Shown: positions 45,601 to 53,137, counted from the stretch's first letter. The stretch is 64,000 bases of DNA from CAYPEK01 sp964409645 (GCA_964409645.1 CAYPEK010000007.1:1-64000); one strand, 5' to 3'. Notes: generated by a model from the sequence alone, not told the origin. Numbers and translations: made by a program.

Positions 45601-48214
45601 GGACGATACATTGGCGACGTTCGCGACGATATCGCTGAACTTCGCGGTGGACCACGTAATGTTGAGCGCGGCTCCGCAGAGCTTCGAGGCGGGATCGAGC
45701 CTGCCGGTTACGGTGACTCTATTCAATAACGACGGCGCCACGATCACCGCCGGGCTGCACGCGACGGACGAAATCACGTTCAAGCTCGCGGGCGGCTCCA
45801 CGAGCCCTGCTTCCCAGAAGGACATAGTAAGCACAACACTGACGGACACGACGTTGAGTTCCGCGAGCGGAATCAGGTACATCAGCGGACGGCCGGTTGC
45901 CGGGACAGGTTCCGTGACCATATACGATACGGTAATAACGAACGGAAGCGATCTGCTGGTGTCGGCGTACCCGAAAGTTGGAACTTATCCGCAACAGTTT
46001 GCATCGAACACGACGAACCTTCCCATATCGGTTGTTACCAGTCCCGCGACAAAGATCATAATAATGAATCCGGCCGACGTAACGACCGATGACGCGGCCG
46101 CCGTGACGATACAGATTCAGGATGTGCACGGCAACGTTGTGGCGACGGACACGAGGTTCCTCGTGCACGTCAGCGGTTCGGCGAAGATTATGTCGTCAAC
46201 TCCCACCGGGCACGTGTTGACGGGAGTGGGAACCGCCACGTCAACAGTTGAAGTGGTTGACGGAACGATTACGCTGTCGGTGGAGGATACTGTTGCCGAA
46301 ACGGTAACGATTACAGTTGACGATTCGATGGATTATGGGCTGGCGGACACGTCCGTGCAGGATGTGGTGTTCTCGCCGGGCGCGGAGGCGGAGGTTGTGT
46401 TCATTACGCCAGTGCCGACATCGCAGACAGTGGGAGCGGACATTACGGTCGGCGCGAAAGTTGTGGATACGCATGGGAATACAGTGACGTCGAGCTCCGC
46501 GGTGTTCACATTAACGGCGACGGGTTCCGGAGGGACGGCTTCAGGCGCAATGTTCACCGGCGTAACGGCGCCGGCGACGATTATATCAGGCGAGGATACG
46601 AAATCGATAGCGGTTCAGGCGTCGGGCGGAGTGGTTTCGGCGACGCTGACCGACACGCTTGCGGAGACGGTGGTGCTGTCTATCGAAGGAACGTCACTTG
46701 GAACGGGCGCTTCCAAAAATGTTACGTTCGTTCCGGGCACCGCCGACAAGCTGGTGCTGATGTACAACGACGCGGACCTCGCGCTCACTGCGGGCACGAT
46801 GTCGGCGAACGGCTACATAGTTCAGGTGCAGGACTCGAACGGCAATCCGTCAGGCAGCTTGTCTTCGCCGCGATCTGCGGAGCTGATTGTCAATCTTGCG
46901 TCGTCGCACAGCACGACAGGCAAATTCTACGCGTCCGTGAGCGGAACGACCGCGATAACTACTGTAACCATCCCGACGACGTCGAACACGGCGGTTTTTT
47001 ATTACAGGGACACTCTTGCAACGACGACTTCCGCGGCGACGATAACCGTTTCGGGAACCGATGTTACGTCCGCGCAGATATCTGTTACCATAGCTCCGTC
47101 AACACCAGTTACGGGATATACGGTAACGACGTCTTCGGCGACGACGGACTCCGAACAGCCGACAGGATTCAAATATACGCAGAGCATTTCGATAAGCGAC
47201 ACGGACGGCAGCAGAACGCTCTCGAATCTGGTCGAATATCCCTATACGAGCGCGTCTGATACGCAGGAGCAGATTGTGGCGAACGGCGCAGAACGCGGGA
47301 TCATAAGGATTAAGGCGACGGATATGTACGGCAATGTGCTGTCGGGCGCTGCGGTGAGTTTCGTGACAACGATCGGCGGCGTGACGAAGACGGATATGAT
47401 TACACCTTCAACCACTTACACCGACTCCAGCGGCGAGGCTCAGGTTACGATATCGAGCACGACAGTCGGAGATGCATCGGTGACGGCACGGGTGACGGTC
47501 GGCTCTGTCGCATATACTTACGGGTCAGCGTTCACCGTGCGGTTCAAGATGGACGACCGGACTCCGCCCGACATTGTGCGCTACTCCGGAGACGACGCTG
47601 CTCTGATGGACGGCGACCGCGTGAACCCGGCCGGACCGATAAGAGTGCACGTGACACTCTCCGATACAGGGACGAATGCGTCAGGCGTTAATCTTTCGTC
47701 GATAGCGGTTTCGGTGAAGAGGAGCGACACGCAATCCACGATGAGTGGTTATACGAGCCTTGCGAGCTGCGCGTATCAGTCCAATTGCACGGTTGAATGG
47801 ACGCCGTATTCGACGCTTTCCGCCGGCACGTACGAAGTGACGCTGAATGTGAGCGACAACAACAGCAACGTGCAGACGATGGTATTCACGGTTGTTGTCG
47901 AAGGCGGGAATGAGCTCAAGGAGATCAAGGTCGGACCTGCGGTGTTCAACCCGAGAAGCGGGGATAAGCTGCAGATCGGATTCCAGTCGCCGCTCGACGG
48001 TGTGGTTGTGAGGCTTGAGATATACGACCGGTCCGGTAAGATGATATATTCGAGCACGAAAACGGTTTACGCCGGATTCGATTCGTTCGAGTGGGACGGG
48101 CGCGATTTCGCGGGTGCGCTGCCGGGGAACGGGATATACGTGTTCCGGCTGGTGTCGAACATCGGCGGCCGGGGAGTTGAACAAAAAGGCAAACTGATGA
48201 TATACAAACGATAA
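36656..48214 (+). CDS. Giant secreted repeat protein (3,852 aa) with Ig-like domains and FlgD-like C-terminus
   Basis: A signal peptide (MKKFSVILPLM..., cleavage after ARAA near residue 25) leads into a unique N-terminal region to about residue 240. About 29 tandem units of roughly 85-93 aa follow to about residue 2810. Each is built on the pattern LPFAFxITAxDELGNxLTL, then LTQVxL, LYLAATGGPGTV, a GYVxET turn, WTYDNTTQQ and FDGxGxPDG. Next come five or six Ig-like/invasin-type domains (DVHGNVV, DTHGNTV, DSNGNPSG, DMYGNVLSGAAVSF). The end is a FlgD-like Ig domain (about 3753-3852; FEWDGRDFAG, LPGNGIYVFRL). Very few cysteines, no membrane anchor. It is probably an extracellular adhesin or fibre exported with help of the PorV-like barrel encoded 26 nt downstream. 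Substrate and partner are unknown. Confidence 0.85.
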   Translation: MKKFSVILPLMILVMGGMALTARAACTLGAGAVCVVLQDSLGASVVGDTSTLVSITFEGTDGDLLSLPNTIWNNVVDGGAQDDDGVADGDIELSMAHVSAQVTSTDASDWYYSIVSTSGFVNQISANLDYDETHASTNTTTATLEYTLKVTIKNEIFGDVLPGGNITVTGATSPSDCNAVYGDNGPKDKDSTVGVIQIACAADSSADPVSVKVHYDGFLDYTDATHSISNGSQLEIVSENDFPYVITAQDELGGVVTLTNGNTVTGLSLVMSKSNGGTLYLAATGGPSQITISEPGYIQETTTTGPYTYSASGVQTALTFQAAGNGPALPFGFIVTAQNEADGAAVTLAAGATVSGTGLTVITTSFNGGNAYVAASGGPGTFTLATPGYITTTTGGNWTYDDTTQQTVNFDGSGAPDGAQLPYALKVVVYDEAGGAANGCTVTHGGTAVANTVGNAYYFTTTVAGALSVSKAGYVTIDSGNNTELSSIQVGSTDQGVITVGVNGALGETVCNGTHTAGADITCSGLKFPLRLVVEDEFGDTTNMTALAPTFQGGGATHPAGTNRYFWTNDGVAGGVLSVPASGYVTMDNTQDTSLNQISTNAATGQTDIFMSGATALNSAIAAGSSVTVKGVMFAFVISAQDELGNTLTLTMANSPMTLASLTQVALNERSGSLYLAATGGPGTVRLETYGYVRETSNAFTYNAAAQQTIDFDGTDGTALPFAFVISATDELTNALTLTTANSPITLSGLTQVDLRDSGGSLYLAATGGPGTVLIETSGYVRETSNAFTYDNSTQQTIDFDGTDGTRLPFAFIITAQDELGNALTLTTGNTAATLTGLTQVALDDNGGNLYLAASGAGTIRLDPNNGYVQATTAGSWTYDNTTQQVVNFDGSGAPDGPALPFAFKITAQDELSNTLSLTIANSPITLAGIVQVDLQESGGALYLAATGGPGTVRLETSGYVRETSNAFTYDNTTQQTIDFDGTDGTKLPFAFVISAQDELGNTLTLTTANSPLTLTTLVQVALDDSAGKLYLAATGGAGTVRLETYGYVRETSNAFTYDNTTQQTIDFDGTDGTALPFAFVISANDELGNAMTLTAAGATFALTGLTQVDLKDDGSDLYLAATGAGTMQLTMDGYVTETTAGSWTYDNTTQQTVNFDGSGSPDGPALAFGFKITAQDELGNALTLNAVDSTITLGGTLTQVDLQYNAGTAYLAATGAGAITVGQQGYVDKASASYTYSSAAQQTVAFTGTTGLPFGFKITAADELGNAITLSAVNTTFTLGGTLVQVDLQYSGGTAYLAATGAGTLTLSQLGYIDTVSAAQTYVSTAQTSVAFTGATGLPFAFTITAQDELGNAVTLTTTNSALTLTGLTQVDLKSSGGTLYFAATGGPGTIRLETQGYVRETTAGNWTYNPAAQQAVAFDGSGAPDGPALPFAFIIAANDELGNALTLTTVNSTLALTGLTQVDLKDNGGSLYLAATGAGTIQLTMQGYARETTLGTWTYDNTTQQTVNFDGSGTPDGAALPFAFKIAANDELGNALTLTTGNTAVTLTGLVQVDLQDNGGSLYLAATGAGTIRLDPNNGYIQKTTLGTWTYSSAAQQPVNFDGSGTPDGPALPFAFKITAQDELSNTLTLTTANSPITLTGLVQVDLQDNGGALYLAATGGPGSVRLETDGYVRETSSNFTYDNTAQQTIDFDGTDGTKLPFAFVISAQDELGDTLTLTTANSPVTLTGLTQVALDDSTGKLYLAATGGPGSVRLETLGYVRETTTLGTWTYDNTTQQTIDFDGTDGTALPFAFVVSAQDELTNALTLTTTTSALTLTSLTQVALKDNGGLLYLAATGGPGTVRLETQGYVRETTTASWTYDNTTQQTLDFDGTDGTALPFAFKINANDELGNALTLATGTDGVSLTGLTQVALDDNAGALYLAATGTGYIRVDPNNGYVHATTVGTWTYDITTQQTVNFDGSGTPDGPGLPFAFRIAANDELGNALSLTTATSAIVLTGLAQVDLRNNGGYLYLAATGGPGTVRLTTQGYVQETTLGNWTYDSTAQQYINFDGSGAPDGAALPFAFKITAIDELDNALTLTTANTPVTLTGLTQVDLRNSGGSLYLAATGGPGTVRIDPTGYVQETTAGNWTYNAAAQQTINFDGSGAPDGAKIPFAFVISANDELGNALTLTTTTSALTLTSLTQVALDDSGGSLYLAATGGPGSLRLETQGYVQETTTAATWTYDNTTQQTVDFDGTDGTALPFAFVINANDELGNALTLTTGTDGVSLTGLTQVALDDNAGALYLAATGTGYIRVDPNNGYVRTTTAGTWAYDITTQQTVDFDGTDGPGLPFAFTISANDELGNVLSLTTATSAIVLTGLAQTDLRNSGGKLYLAATGGPGTVRLTTQGYVQETTLGNWTYDSTDQQDIYFDGSGAPDGAALPFAFKITAIDELDNALTLTTANTPVTLTGLTQVALDDSGGSLYLAATGGPGTVRIEPTGYVQETTGGNWTYNTAAQQTINFDGSVAPDGSKIPFAFRITADDELGNALTLTSALSSLSGASLTVVDTKSNAGALYVAGTTSGAGAFVLRHNAGYVDSTTTAATWVYDNTAQQALAFDGTDAPALPFAFLITATDELTNSLTLTAANTTVTPGGGMTQTALQYSGGTGYLAATGSATITLDKQGYVDKMSATQTYDPAAQQTVAFAGTTALPFGFKILAYDELGNSVALSAASSTFTLGGTLSQVDLQYDSGTAYIAATGAGAFTLRQTGYVDSTSASYTYSAAAQTQFSYDSSTALKYALKVAVFDEMGRAVTGCTMTHGGTAPVLANQGPSSNLYYFSTAGQANLAVIRSGFVSLGVAPDFNFVTPGGGAVSQTYIELTGSGHGSIGTVAGGEYKLADGLKYATNVELKVSYYGATTGLTGLGNLTNFYFEDGVGVRVTPTVFYEVDPTNMPGVYEFKVPTTTTKVTIKDVDFDGDPWVDFDDSAPLDLGVLTDDTLATFATISLNFAVDHVMLSAAPQSFEAGSSLPVTVTLFNNDGATITAGLHATDEITFKLAGGSTSPASQKDIVSTTLTDTTLSSASGIRYISGRPVAGTGSVTIYDTVITNGSDLLVSAYPKVGTYPQQFASNTTNLPISVVTSPATKIIIMNPADVTTDDAAAVTIQIQDVHGNVVATDTRFLVHVSGSAKIMSSTPTGHVLTGVGTATSTVEVVDGTITLSVEDTVAETVTITVDDSMDYGLADTSVQDVVFSPGAEAEVVFITPVPTSQTVGADITVGAKVVDTHGNTVTSSSAVFTLTATGSGGTASGAMFTGVTAPATIISGEDTKSIAVQASGGVVSATLTDTLAETVVLSIEGTSLGTGASKNVTFVPGTADKLVLMYNDADLALTAGTMSANGYIVQVQDSNGNPSGSLSSPRSAELIVNLASSHSTTGKFYASVSGTTAITTVTIPTTSNTAVFYYRDTLATTTSAATITVSGTDVTSAQISVTIAPSTPVTGYTVTTSSATTDSEQPTGFKYTQSISISDTDGSRTLSNLVEYPYTSASDTQEQIVANGAERGIIRIKATDMYGNVLSGAAVSFVTTIGGVTKTDMITPSTTYTDSSGEAQVTISSTTVGDASVTARVTVGSVAYTYGSAFTVRFKMDDRTPPDIVRYSGDDAALMDGDRVNPAGPIRVHVTLSDTGTNASGVNLSSIAVSVKRSDTQSTMSGYTSLASCAYQSNCTVEWTPYSTLSAGTYEVTLNVSDNNSNVQTMVFTVVVEGGNELKEIKVGPAVFNPRSGDKLQIGFQSPLDGVVVRLEIYDRSGKMIYSSTKTVYAGFDSFEWDGRDFAGALPGNGIYVFRLVSNIGGRGVEQKGKLMIYKR
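37381..45100 (+). repeat. Tandem array of about 29 coding repeat units, mostly 276 bp
   Basis: Unit starts (the TTC of PF[AG]F) in one stretch fall at 42302, 42578, 42854, 43130, 43400, 43667, 43943 and 44219, giving steps of 276, 276, 276, 270, 267, 276 and 276 bp. The first four units and the last are most divergent. A four-unit block (42302 onward) is repeated with the same order of variants about 1.09 kb later (43400 onward), and units 7-9 reappear as 15-17. These are signs of segmental duplication. Confidence 0.88.
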
Positions 48215-48240
48215 TACAGAGTGACAGGGGCACCGGAAAA

Positions 48241-49710
48241 TTGAAGATGAAAAATGGGAATTGGAAGGCCGCGATGATCGCGGCGGCAGCGGCGGCCGTA
48301 ATAGCCGTGACAGTGCCGGCTGCGGCATCGGACCTCAGCACGGACTATTTCAGCGACGGAACCTCGGCCCGCTCGTTCGGGATGGGGAATGCGTTCGCGG
48401 CAGCGGCTGAGGGAGTGGATTCTCTCTACTGGAATCCGGCGGGACTGGGGTTGCTGACAAGAAACACGTTCTCAACCACGCGCTCCGAGCAGGACTTTTT
48501 CGACCTGACGACGCAGTCGCTGAGCTACGCGCAGCCGACGGGACGCGGAGCGGCGGGGTTCCACCTCGTCTATTCGTCGATAGGCACCGGCACCGCATGC
48601 GCGGAGGCTGACCCGCGAAACGAAGGCTGCACGCCTGTCACAATCGGAGAGGACGACACCGCGTTTTCGTTTTCCTACGGCATGAAATACAGGAAAAATC
48701 TGCTCATCGGCGCTTCGCTGAAAAGCGTCAGGCGCAAGCTTACTCCGGCGGGCACTGATTCGGGATGGGGGTTCGACGTCGGCGCGATGATGGATGTCGG
48801 ACGCGATATCAGGGGCGGCCTTGTGATACAGAACATCGGCGGTCTGGGGCTCGGCGACGAGGATGAGGTTCCCATGAATATCCGGTTCGGTCTCGCGGGC
48901 AAAGTGCCGTCGATGCCGAAACTGATGCTCGCGGCGTCTTACGAGTCCGCGTACATGAACAAATCGGTGATGAATCTCGGAGCGGAATATGCGCTGTCGG
49001 ATACAGTTGCGTTGCGGCTTGGAAGCAGCGACGGGAATTTCGCTGCCGGCCTCGGAGTGACTTATGAAAGCGTGCAACTCGATTACGCTTTCAATAAGGA
49101 CGATGTTCTGGGAGATCAATCGAAGTTGACGCTTGGATATGTGTACCGTGAGCAGAAGAAGAAAGCCCCGAAGGCGGAAACGACGACCGCCGCGCCGCCA
49201 GAGCGCCGGAAACCGCCGGTAAAGGAAGCGGCAAAAGAAGAAAAACCCGCTGCTGCCGCAACGGCGGAGGAAACGAAACCCGCCGAAGAAAAATCCGCCG
49301 GGCGCGGCAAAAAGAAGACGACGGAGGAAACTCCGGCTGAAGAAAAGCCCGCGGCGGCGGAGACAAAACCCGCTGCCGAGGAAAAGCCCGCGGCGGCATC
49401 GGCGGAGAAGATCGACCGCAAACGCGGCGTATCCGAATCGCTTAATGAGGAAAAGAAACCTGCTGCCGAATCAAAGCCCGCAACTGAAGTAAAAGCGAAA
49501 AAGGCGGAGACGAAGGCGGCGGTTGGGGATACGGTTGCGGAAGGGGCCGGAGCTTACGTGGGCGGCGGCAAGTCGTCTCTCCCGTCATTCGAGGAGCTGA
49601 CGGGTGGAACGGCGACCGCGGTTGAGGAAGAGCCTGTCAAGACAACTGTGGAACCGAGAAGGAGCGCTCCGCCGATCGGCGAAGGCACGTTCGGATTGGA
49701 CGGAGAGTAA
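48241..49710 (+). CDS. PorV/UPF0164-like outer-membrane protein with Lys/Ala/Pro-rich tail
   Basis: The 489-residue protein has a signal peptide (cleavage after PAAA, about residue 28) and then the PorV/PorQ/UPF0164 opening: DGTSARSFGMGNAFAAAAEGVDSLYWNPAGL. Alternating beta strands follow to a last strand SKLTLGYVYREQ near residue 305, consistent with a FadL-like or 14-stranded barrel. The remaining 180 residues are a low-complexity Glu/Lys/Ala/Pro tail ending in an acidic segment. Start is TTG at 48241 or ATG two codons later. PorV-type barrels carry type IX-like cargo in Bacteroidota. Its place 26 nt after a giant FlgD-domain protein suggests export or anchoring of that protein. Confidence 0.82.
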   Translation: MKMKNGNWKAAMIAAAAAAVIAVTVPAAASDLSTDYFSDGTSARSFGMGNAFAAAAEGVDSLYWNPAGLGLLTRNTFSTTRSEQDFFDLTTQSLSYAQPTGRGAAGFHLVYSSIGTGTACAEADPRNEGCTPVTIGEDDTAFSFSYGMKYRKNLLIGASLKSVRRKLTPAGTDSGWGFDVGAMMDVGRDIRGGLVIQNIGGLGLGDEDEVPMNIRFGLAGKVPSMPKLMLAASYESAYMNKSVMNLGAEYALSDTVALRLGSSDGNFAAGLGVTYESVQLDYAFNKDDVLGDQSKLTLGYVYREQKKKAPKAETTTAAPPERRKPPVKEAAKEEKPAAAATAEETKPAEEKSAGRGKKKTTEETPAEEKPAAAETKPAAEEKPAAASAEKIDRKRGVSESLNEEKKPAAESKPATEVKAKKAETKAAVGDTVAEGAGAYVGGGKSSLPSFEELTGGTATAVEEEPVKTTVEPRRSAPPIGEGTFGLDGE

Positions 49711-49755
49711 TACTCGGCTCGGGCCGCAAAACGCGAAGAGCTTATTGAACGAATA

Positions 49756-49787
49756 AAAAAGGGCGATCCAGTGAGATCGCCCTTTTT
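49756..49787. terminator. Bidirectional rho-independent terminator
   Basis: AAAAAAGGGCGATC-CAGT-GAGATCGCCCTTTTT has T runs on both strands. It ends the giant-protein operon on the plus strand and the three-gene operon on the minus strand. Confidence 0.9.
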
Positions 49788-49833
49788 AGTTTCTTGACTC
49801 ATTCGAAACGGACATGCACACAGCGCGGTGCGT

Positions 49834-50163
49834 TTAAAGAAAGTTGACCTGACAGAAGACTTCGGTTTTATCTATAAGGTCGTGAATTTCGAGTTTTTCG
49901 TTTTCGTCGCGTATAGGCTCAACCATTGAAACCGGCTCGTTATTCGGTGTTTTTCCGGACTGCCATTCGACAACATAGCCGGGCACGGTCGCGAATTTGA
50001 AGCCGCCTGTTCCGCAGCACGACTTGTCCACCATGGCGTATCCGAAAACAACGAGAACTTCCCTGTCTTTGTGCGGCAACCGCATTTCTTTTTCATTAAC
50101 GTAGTGGCCGCTGATGCTTTCCACCTGAACGTTCAGAGGAGAATGTATGTATTCAACCGGCAT
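49834..50163 (-). CDS. Small protein of unknown function with a CCG motif
   Basis: I do not recognise this 109-residue protein. It is predicted beta-rich, with a central KSCCGTGGFKFATVPGYVVEW segment in which two adjacent cysteines and glycines suggest metal or cofactor contact, and one further Cys near the C-terminus. No signal peptide. The start has CGAGG upstream. It is the last gene of a minus-strand operon, 25 nt after the methylase-like gene. Confidence 0.65.
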   Translation of the reverse strand: MPVEYIHSPLNVQVESISGHYVNEKEMRLPHKDREVLVVFGYAMVDKSCCGTGGFKFATVPGYVVEWQSGKTPNNEPVSMVEPIRDENEKLEIHDLIDKTEVFCQVNFL

Positions 50164-50188
50164 AACGACCTCGATAAAATAAATTTAA

Positions 50189-51139
50189 TTAACTAACCGC
50201 AATAAAAAGATACTCGGTACGCGTGAAGCCGTTCGAGTACGATATGTTCTTGGAGAGCGCTTTCGAATTGCTCTTGAACTTTGCTATCATTGCCTTCATC
50301 TCGTCGAGGCTGACGGGCGAGTTCTCATTTCCTGCGATGAGCCATACTTGCATGAATTTCGCCGAATCCAGAAATTCTTCGAGAGCTGCTTTATATGCCG
50401 TGGCGTCCGGGAGCGGAGCGCCGAGCCCGCTGACGAGTCCTGAGAGTGTCTCATCGAGTTCCTTTTCGAAGCAGTGGCGGTTGAAGATTTCGGTGAAGCG
50501 TTCCGCGGGCCGGAGATCTGCCACGCCTTCAGCGGACGGCAGGTAGAACGACAAAGCTTCCGTCTCGATTTGATTGATGAGAAGGTTTGCGTCCATGTCG
50601 TGCGCGAGGCAGGTTTTTCCGTTAGAGAAAACGCTGCCGTTCGCCCATGAGACATAATATTTGAAAGAATTCGTCCAGTCGTCGTCCGTCATTCTCATGC
50701 GTGAATTTTCGTCGAAAGCAAGCATGTATTTAATCACACGAGAAATGGCTGTCGAAGCGAGCGCTTTCTTGTAGTCGTCGTCCAATTGTGCGATATTTGA
50801 GTAACAGATGTCGAGCCACGCGCCGAACTCGGGCGGTAGCTTGTACGCGCCGACGATGCCTTCAAAATATTGAACGGTGTTGCCATTCGAAGAGATGATA
50901 GCTTCTTCGTCGAAAGCGTCGAGGATGGTGTTGTCGTTTTCGACAAGTGCGCGCGCTGTGTTGAAGTTGGAGAGCAGGACGTCGGTTGTGACAACTTCCA
51001 TGCCTTCTTCCTTGAACAGTCGTGCGGTGGCGGAGTTGCCGCTGAACGGGCAGAAAACAGACTTGAAAGACATCTGTCTCGATAGTTCCCACAACCATCC
51101 GGTCAGGTTGGCTTTTTGCGAGAGGTTATTGTTGTTCAT
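50189..51139 (-). CDS. D12-class DNA adenine methylase-like protein lacking an evident DPPY motif
   Basis: The first 75 residues of this 316-residue protein resemble D12-class N6-adenine methyltransferases: FCPFSGNSATARLFKEEGMEV at the SAM-binding motif I, then VTTDVLLSNFNTARALVEND. The middle part (FGAWLDICYSNIAQLDDDYKKAL...ISRVIKYML) also fits the helical region of such enzymes. The catalytic DPPY tetrapeptide expected later in the chain is not visible; the matching region reads MQVWLIAGNENSP. It may be an inactive or diverged member, or bind SAM for another purpose. It starts 3 nt after the HD-domain gene. Confidence 0.55.
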   Translation of the reverse strand: MNNNNLSQKANLTGWLWELSRQMSFKSVFCPFSGNSATARLFKEEGMEVVTTDVLLSNFNTARALVENDNTILDAFDEEAIISSNGNTVQYFEGIVGAYKLPPEFGAWLDICYSNIAQLDDDYKKALASTAISRVIKYMLAFDENSRMRMTDDDWTNSFKYYVSWANGSVFSNGKTCLAHDMDANLLINQIETEALSFYLPSAEGVADLRPAERFTEIFNRHCFEKELDETLSGLVSGLGAPLPDATAYKAALEEFLDSAKFMQVWLIAGNENSPVSLDEMKAMIAKFKSNSKALSKNISYSNGFTRTEYLFIAVS

Positions 51140-51142
51140 CCG

Positions 51143-51727
51143 TTATGCGTCCTTGGCGTTTGAGTATATTTTTTCGAATTCCACGACTAGAGAGGGGTCG
51201 AACTGGATTCCGGCCATGAGTTTGAGTTCCGAGATGGCGTCCTCCGGTGAGAGCGCGGAGCGGTACGGGCGGTCGCAGAGCATTGCGCCGAATGCGTCCG
51301 CGACGGCGAGTATCCGAGATGGCATCGGGATGGTTTCGCCTTCGAGTCGGTCCGGGTAGCCGGTTCCGTCCCACCATTCATGGTGCCAGCGGCACCACTG
51401 GGCGGCGAGGTCGAGTTTCGGCATCATGTTGATAATTTTCTCGCTTTCGATCGGGTGCGCCTGCACCTCGAAGAACTCCTCGCGCGTGAGGCGGCCCGGT
51501 TTTTTCAGGATCGTCTCGCGTACTTTGATCTGTCCTATGTCGTGGAGCAGCACGGCGTATTCGAGCTGCTCGATGTCGCTTTCAGACATTCCCATGCTTT
51601 CGGCGAGCATGCGGGCGTAACCCGCGATGCGGGACGGGTGTTCGTTGTTGTCGAGTTCGTGGCAGCCGATGACGAGCGAGACGGCCTTGAGCGTTTCCCA
51701 CATGTCGGCGCTGAGTTTCTTTTCCAT
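51143..51727 (-). CDS. HD-GYP-like phosphodiesterase domain protein
   Basis: This 194-residue protein consists of one HD-GYP-type domain: HPSRIAGYARMLA, then LLHDIGQIKV with the HD pair, an AHPIESEKII segment, RWHHEWWDGTGYP with the HH pair and GYP triad, and ILAVADAFGAMLCDRPYR. HD-GYP domains usually hydrolyse cyclic-di-GMP and control motility and biofilms. No receiver or other sensor domain is attached. ATG 51727 is preferred over 51763 because GGGGA lies just upstream at usable spacing. It is the first gene of a three-gene operon with a methylase-like and a small protein. Confidence 0.88.
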   Translation of the reverse strand: MEKKLSADMWETLKAVSLVIGCHELDNNEHPSRIAGYARMLAESMGMSESDIEQLEYAVLLHDIGQIKVRETILKKPGRLTREEFFEVQAHPIESEKIINMMPKLDLAAQWCRWHHEWWDGTGYPDRLEGETIPMPSRILAVADAFGAMLCDRPYRSALSPEDAISELKLMAGIQFDPSLVVEFEKIYSNAKDA

Positions 51728-52012
51728 ATCGGTCCCCGGAATTTGCGGTGATGCGCTTCGCATCTCCCGCTGAAATTTTCCGTATTCTATATTAGCATTT
51801 TATAAAAAACAACAAGGCTTTCAGGGACGGGAAAAGCCGTGCGAAAGGCGAAACCGGCGCGTAAGAAGCGTTTTCGCCGTTTTATAATTGGCTTTATTTA
51901 CCCGCACTGGTTGTTTTTTGTATAATCTATAAGGATATGTTGCGGATGCCGGATGCTTGTTTGCCGGCGCCGCAGTGAACTTTAGCGTGTTAGGTCACGA
52001 CAGAGGGGCGAG

Positions 52013-53137
52013 ATGCTGAGCGGCATTGCGATAGTGATCCTTCTGCTTATCGTAAGCGGACTGATTGCGTATATCGGCGACTACCTTGGCCGGCGGATCG
52101 GCAAGAAGCGTGTGAGCGTGTTCGGCCTGCGCCCTAAACATACTTCCATAATCATAACGATAATCGCCGGAGTGCTGATCGTCTCGATCACTCTCTCGGT
52201 AATGTTTATTTTTTCGAGCACCGCACGGACTTCGTTCTTCGGCCTGCAAAGGATTATAAGCGAACTCAGGCAGCAGAAGGCGCAGCTTGACCACAACCGC
52301 AAGGTCTATAAGGAGAGCGTGAAGCAGCTCGAAAAGAAACAATCGGAGCTGGACGCCATCCTAGGCGAGATCAACCAGAAGACGATGGACCTCGCGGATC
52401 TCAGAGAGTCGCAGAAAAAAACGGCCGAAGAGATCAAGGAAATGAACAGAAAGATGGAAGCGCTTCGCGAAAAAAGGGACAATCTGGAGAAAGAAATAAA
52501 GGAAACGGCGCAAAGGCTGGGAGACGTCAGTGCGGAGACTTTATACGGGGATTTGCTTTACAAGAAAGGCGAGCTTCTGGCGCGGGCGACGATTGCGCCG
52601 GACATTCAGGAATCGGAACTGAGGACGCAGCTCATATTGACGATAAACACGATCCTGTCGGAAGCTGTGAGGCGCGGCGCGCTAGTGGATGAAGACACGA
52701 ATATCATTTTCAACGAGCAATTCAAGAGCCTGAAACCCGTGCTGCAAGACGCCAAAAGCGGGTTGATTATAGAGGTTCTCGCGGCGAACAACGTATTCAA
52801 AGGGCAGCAGATGTACATAAAGCTGCACCCGATAATAAACAGGAAGGTGTTCGAAGAAGGAGAAGTTATAATCGAGCGGCGCGTGGCGGCCGGAATGACA
52901 CGGGAGCAGGTTGACCGACTTATGTCGGAACTGCTCTATAAAGTATCCGAGGAAGCACGGCAGAAAGGGCTTCTTCCGGACCCGGAGACGCAGCGGGTAG
53001 GTTCGATTTCGAATAAAAACTATCTCAAGGCAGTTGCTCAACTGACGAACTTGAAAATACCGAAGACGGCGCGGATTATTGCTGTTTCGGAAACGCGCGT
53101 GACGGACAGGCTCCTCATAGACGTTCGGGTGGAATAA
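52013..53137 (+). CDS. DUF3084 domain membrane protein
   Basis: This 374-residue protein matches DUF3084, a family best known from cyanobacteria. Two hydrophobic segments (about residues 3-25 and 45-70) flank the conserved YIGDYLGRRIGKKRVSVFGLRPKHTS loop. A long coiled coil (about 80-170) and a C-terminal soluble domain with GELLARATI and VSETRVTDRLLIDVRVE follow. The start is supported by GAGGGGCG. The function is unknown; architecture suggests an envelope scaffold. The next gene begins with the base after its stop codon. Confidence 0.85.
   Translation: MLSGIAIVILLLIVSGLIAYIGDYLGRRIGKKRVSVFGLRPKHTSIIITIIAGVLIVSITLSVMFIFSSTARTSFFGLQRIISELRQQKAQLDHNRKVYKESVKQLEKKQSELDAILGEINQKTMDLADLRESQKKTAEEIKEMNRKMEALREKRDNLEKEIKETAQRLGDVSAETLYGDLLYKKGELLARATIAPDIQESELRTQLILTINTILSEAVRRGALVDEDTNIIFNEQFKSLKPVLQDAKSGLIIEVLAANNVFKGQQMYIKLHPIINRKVFEEGEVIIERRVAAGMTREQVDRLMSELLYKVSEEARQKGLLPDPETQRVGSISNKNYLKAVAQLTNLKIPKTARIIAVSETRVTDRLLIDVRVE

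Noticed and set aside
51847..51884. GGCGAAAC...GTTTTCGCC with a following T run, considered as a terminator.
   Set aside because: The stem is short with an uneven loop and lies between divergent genes, where no transcript is expected to end.
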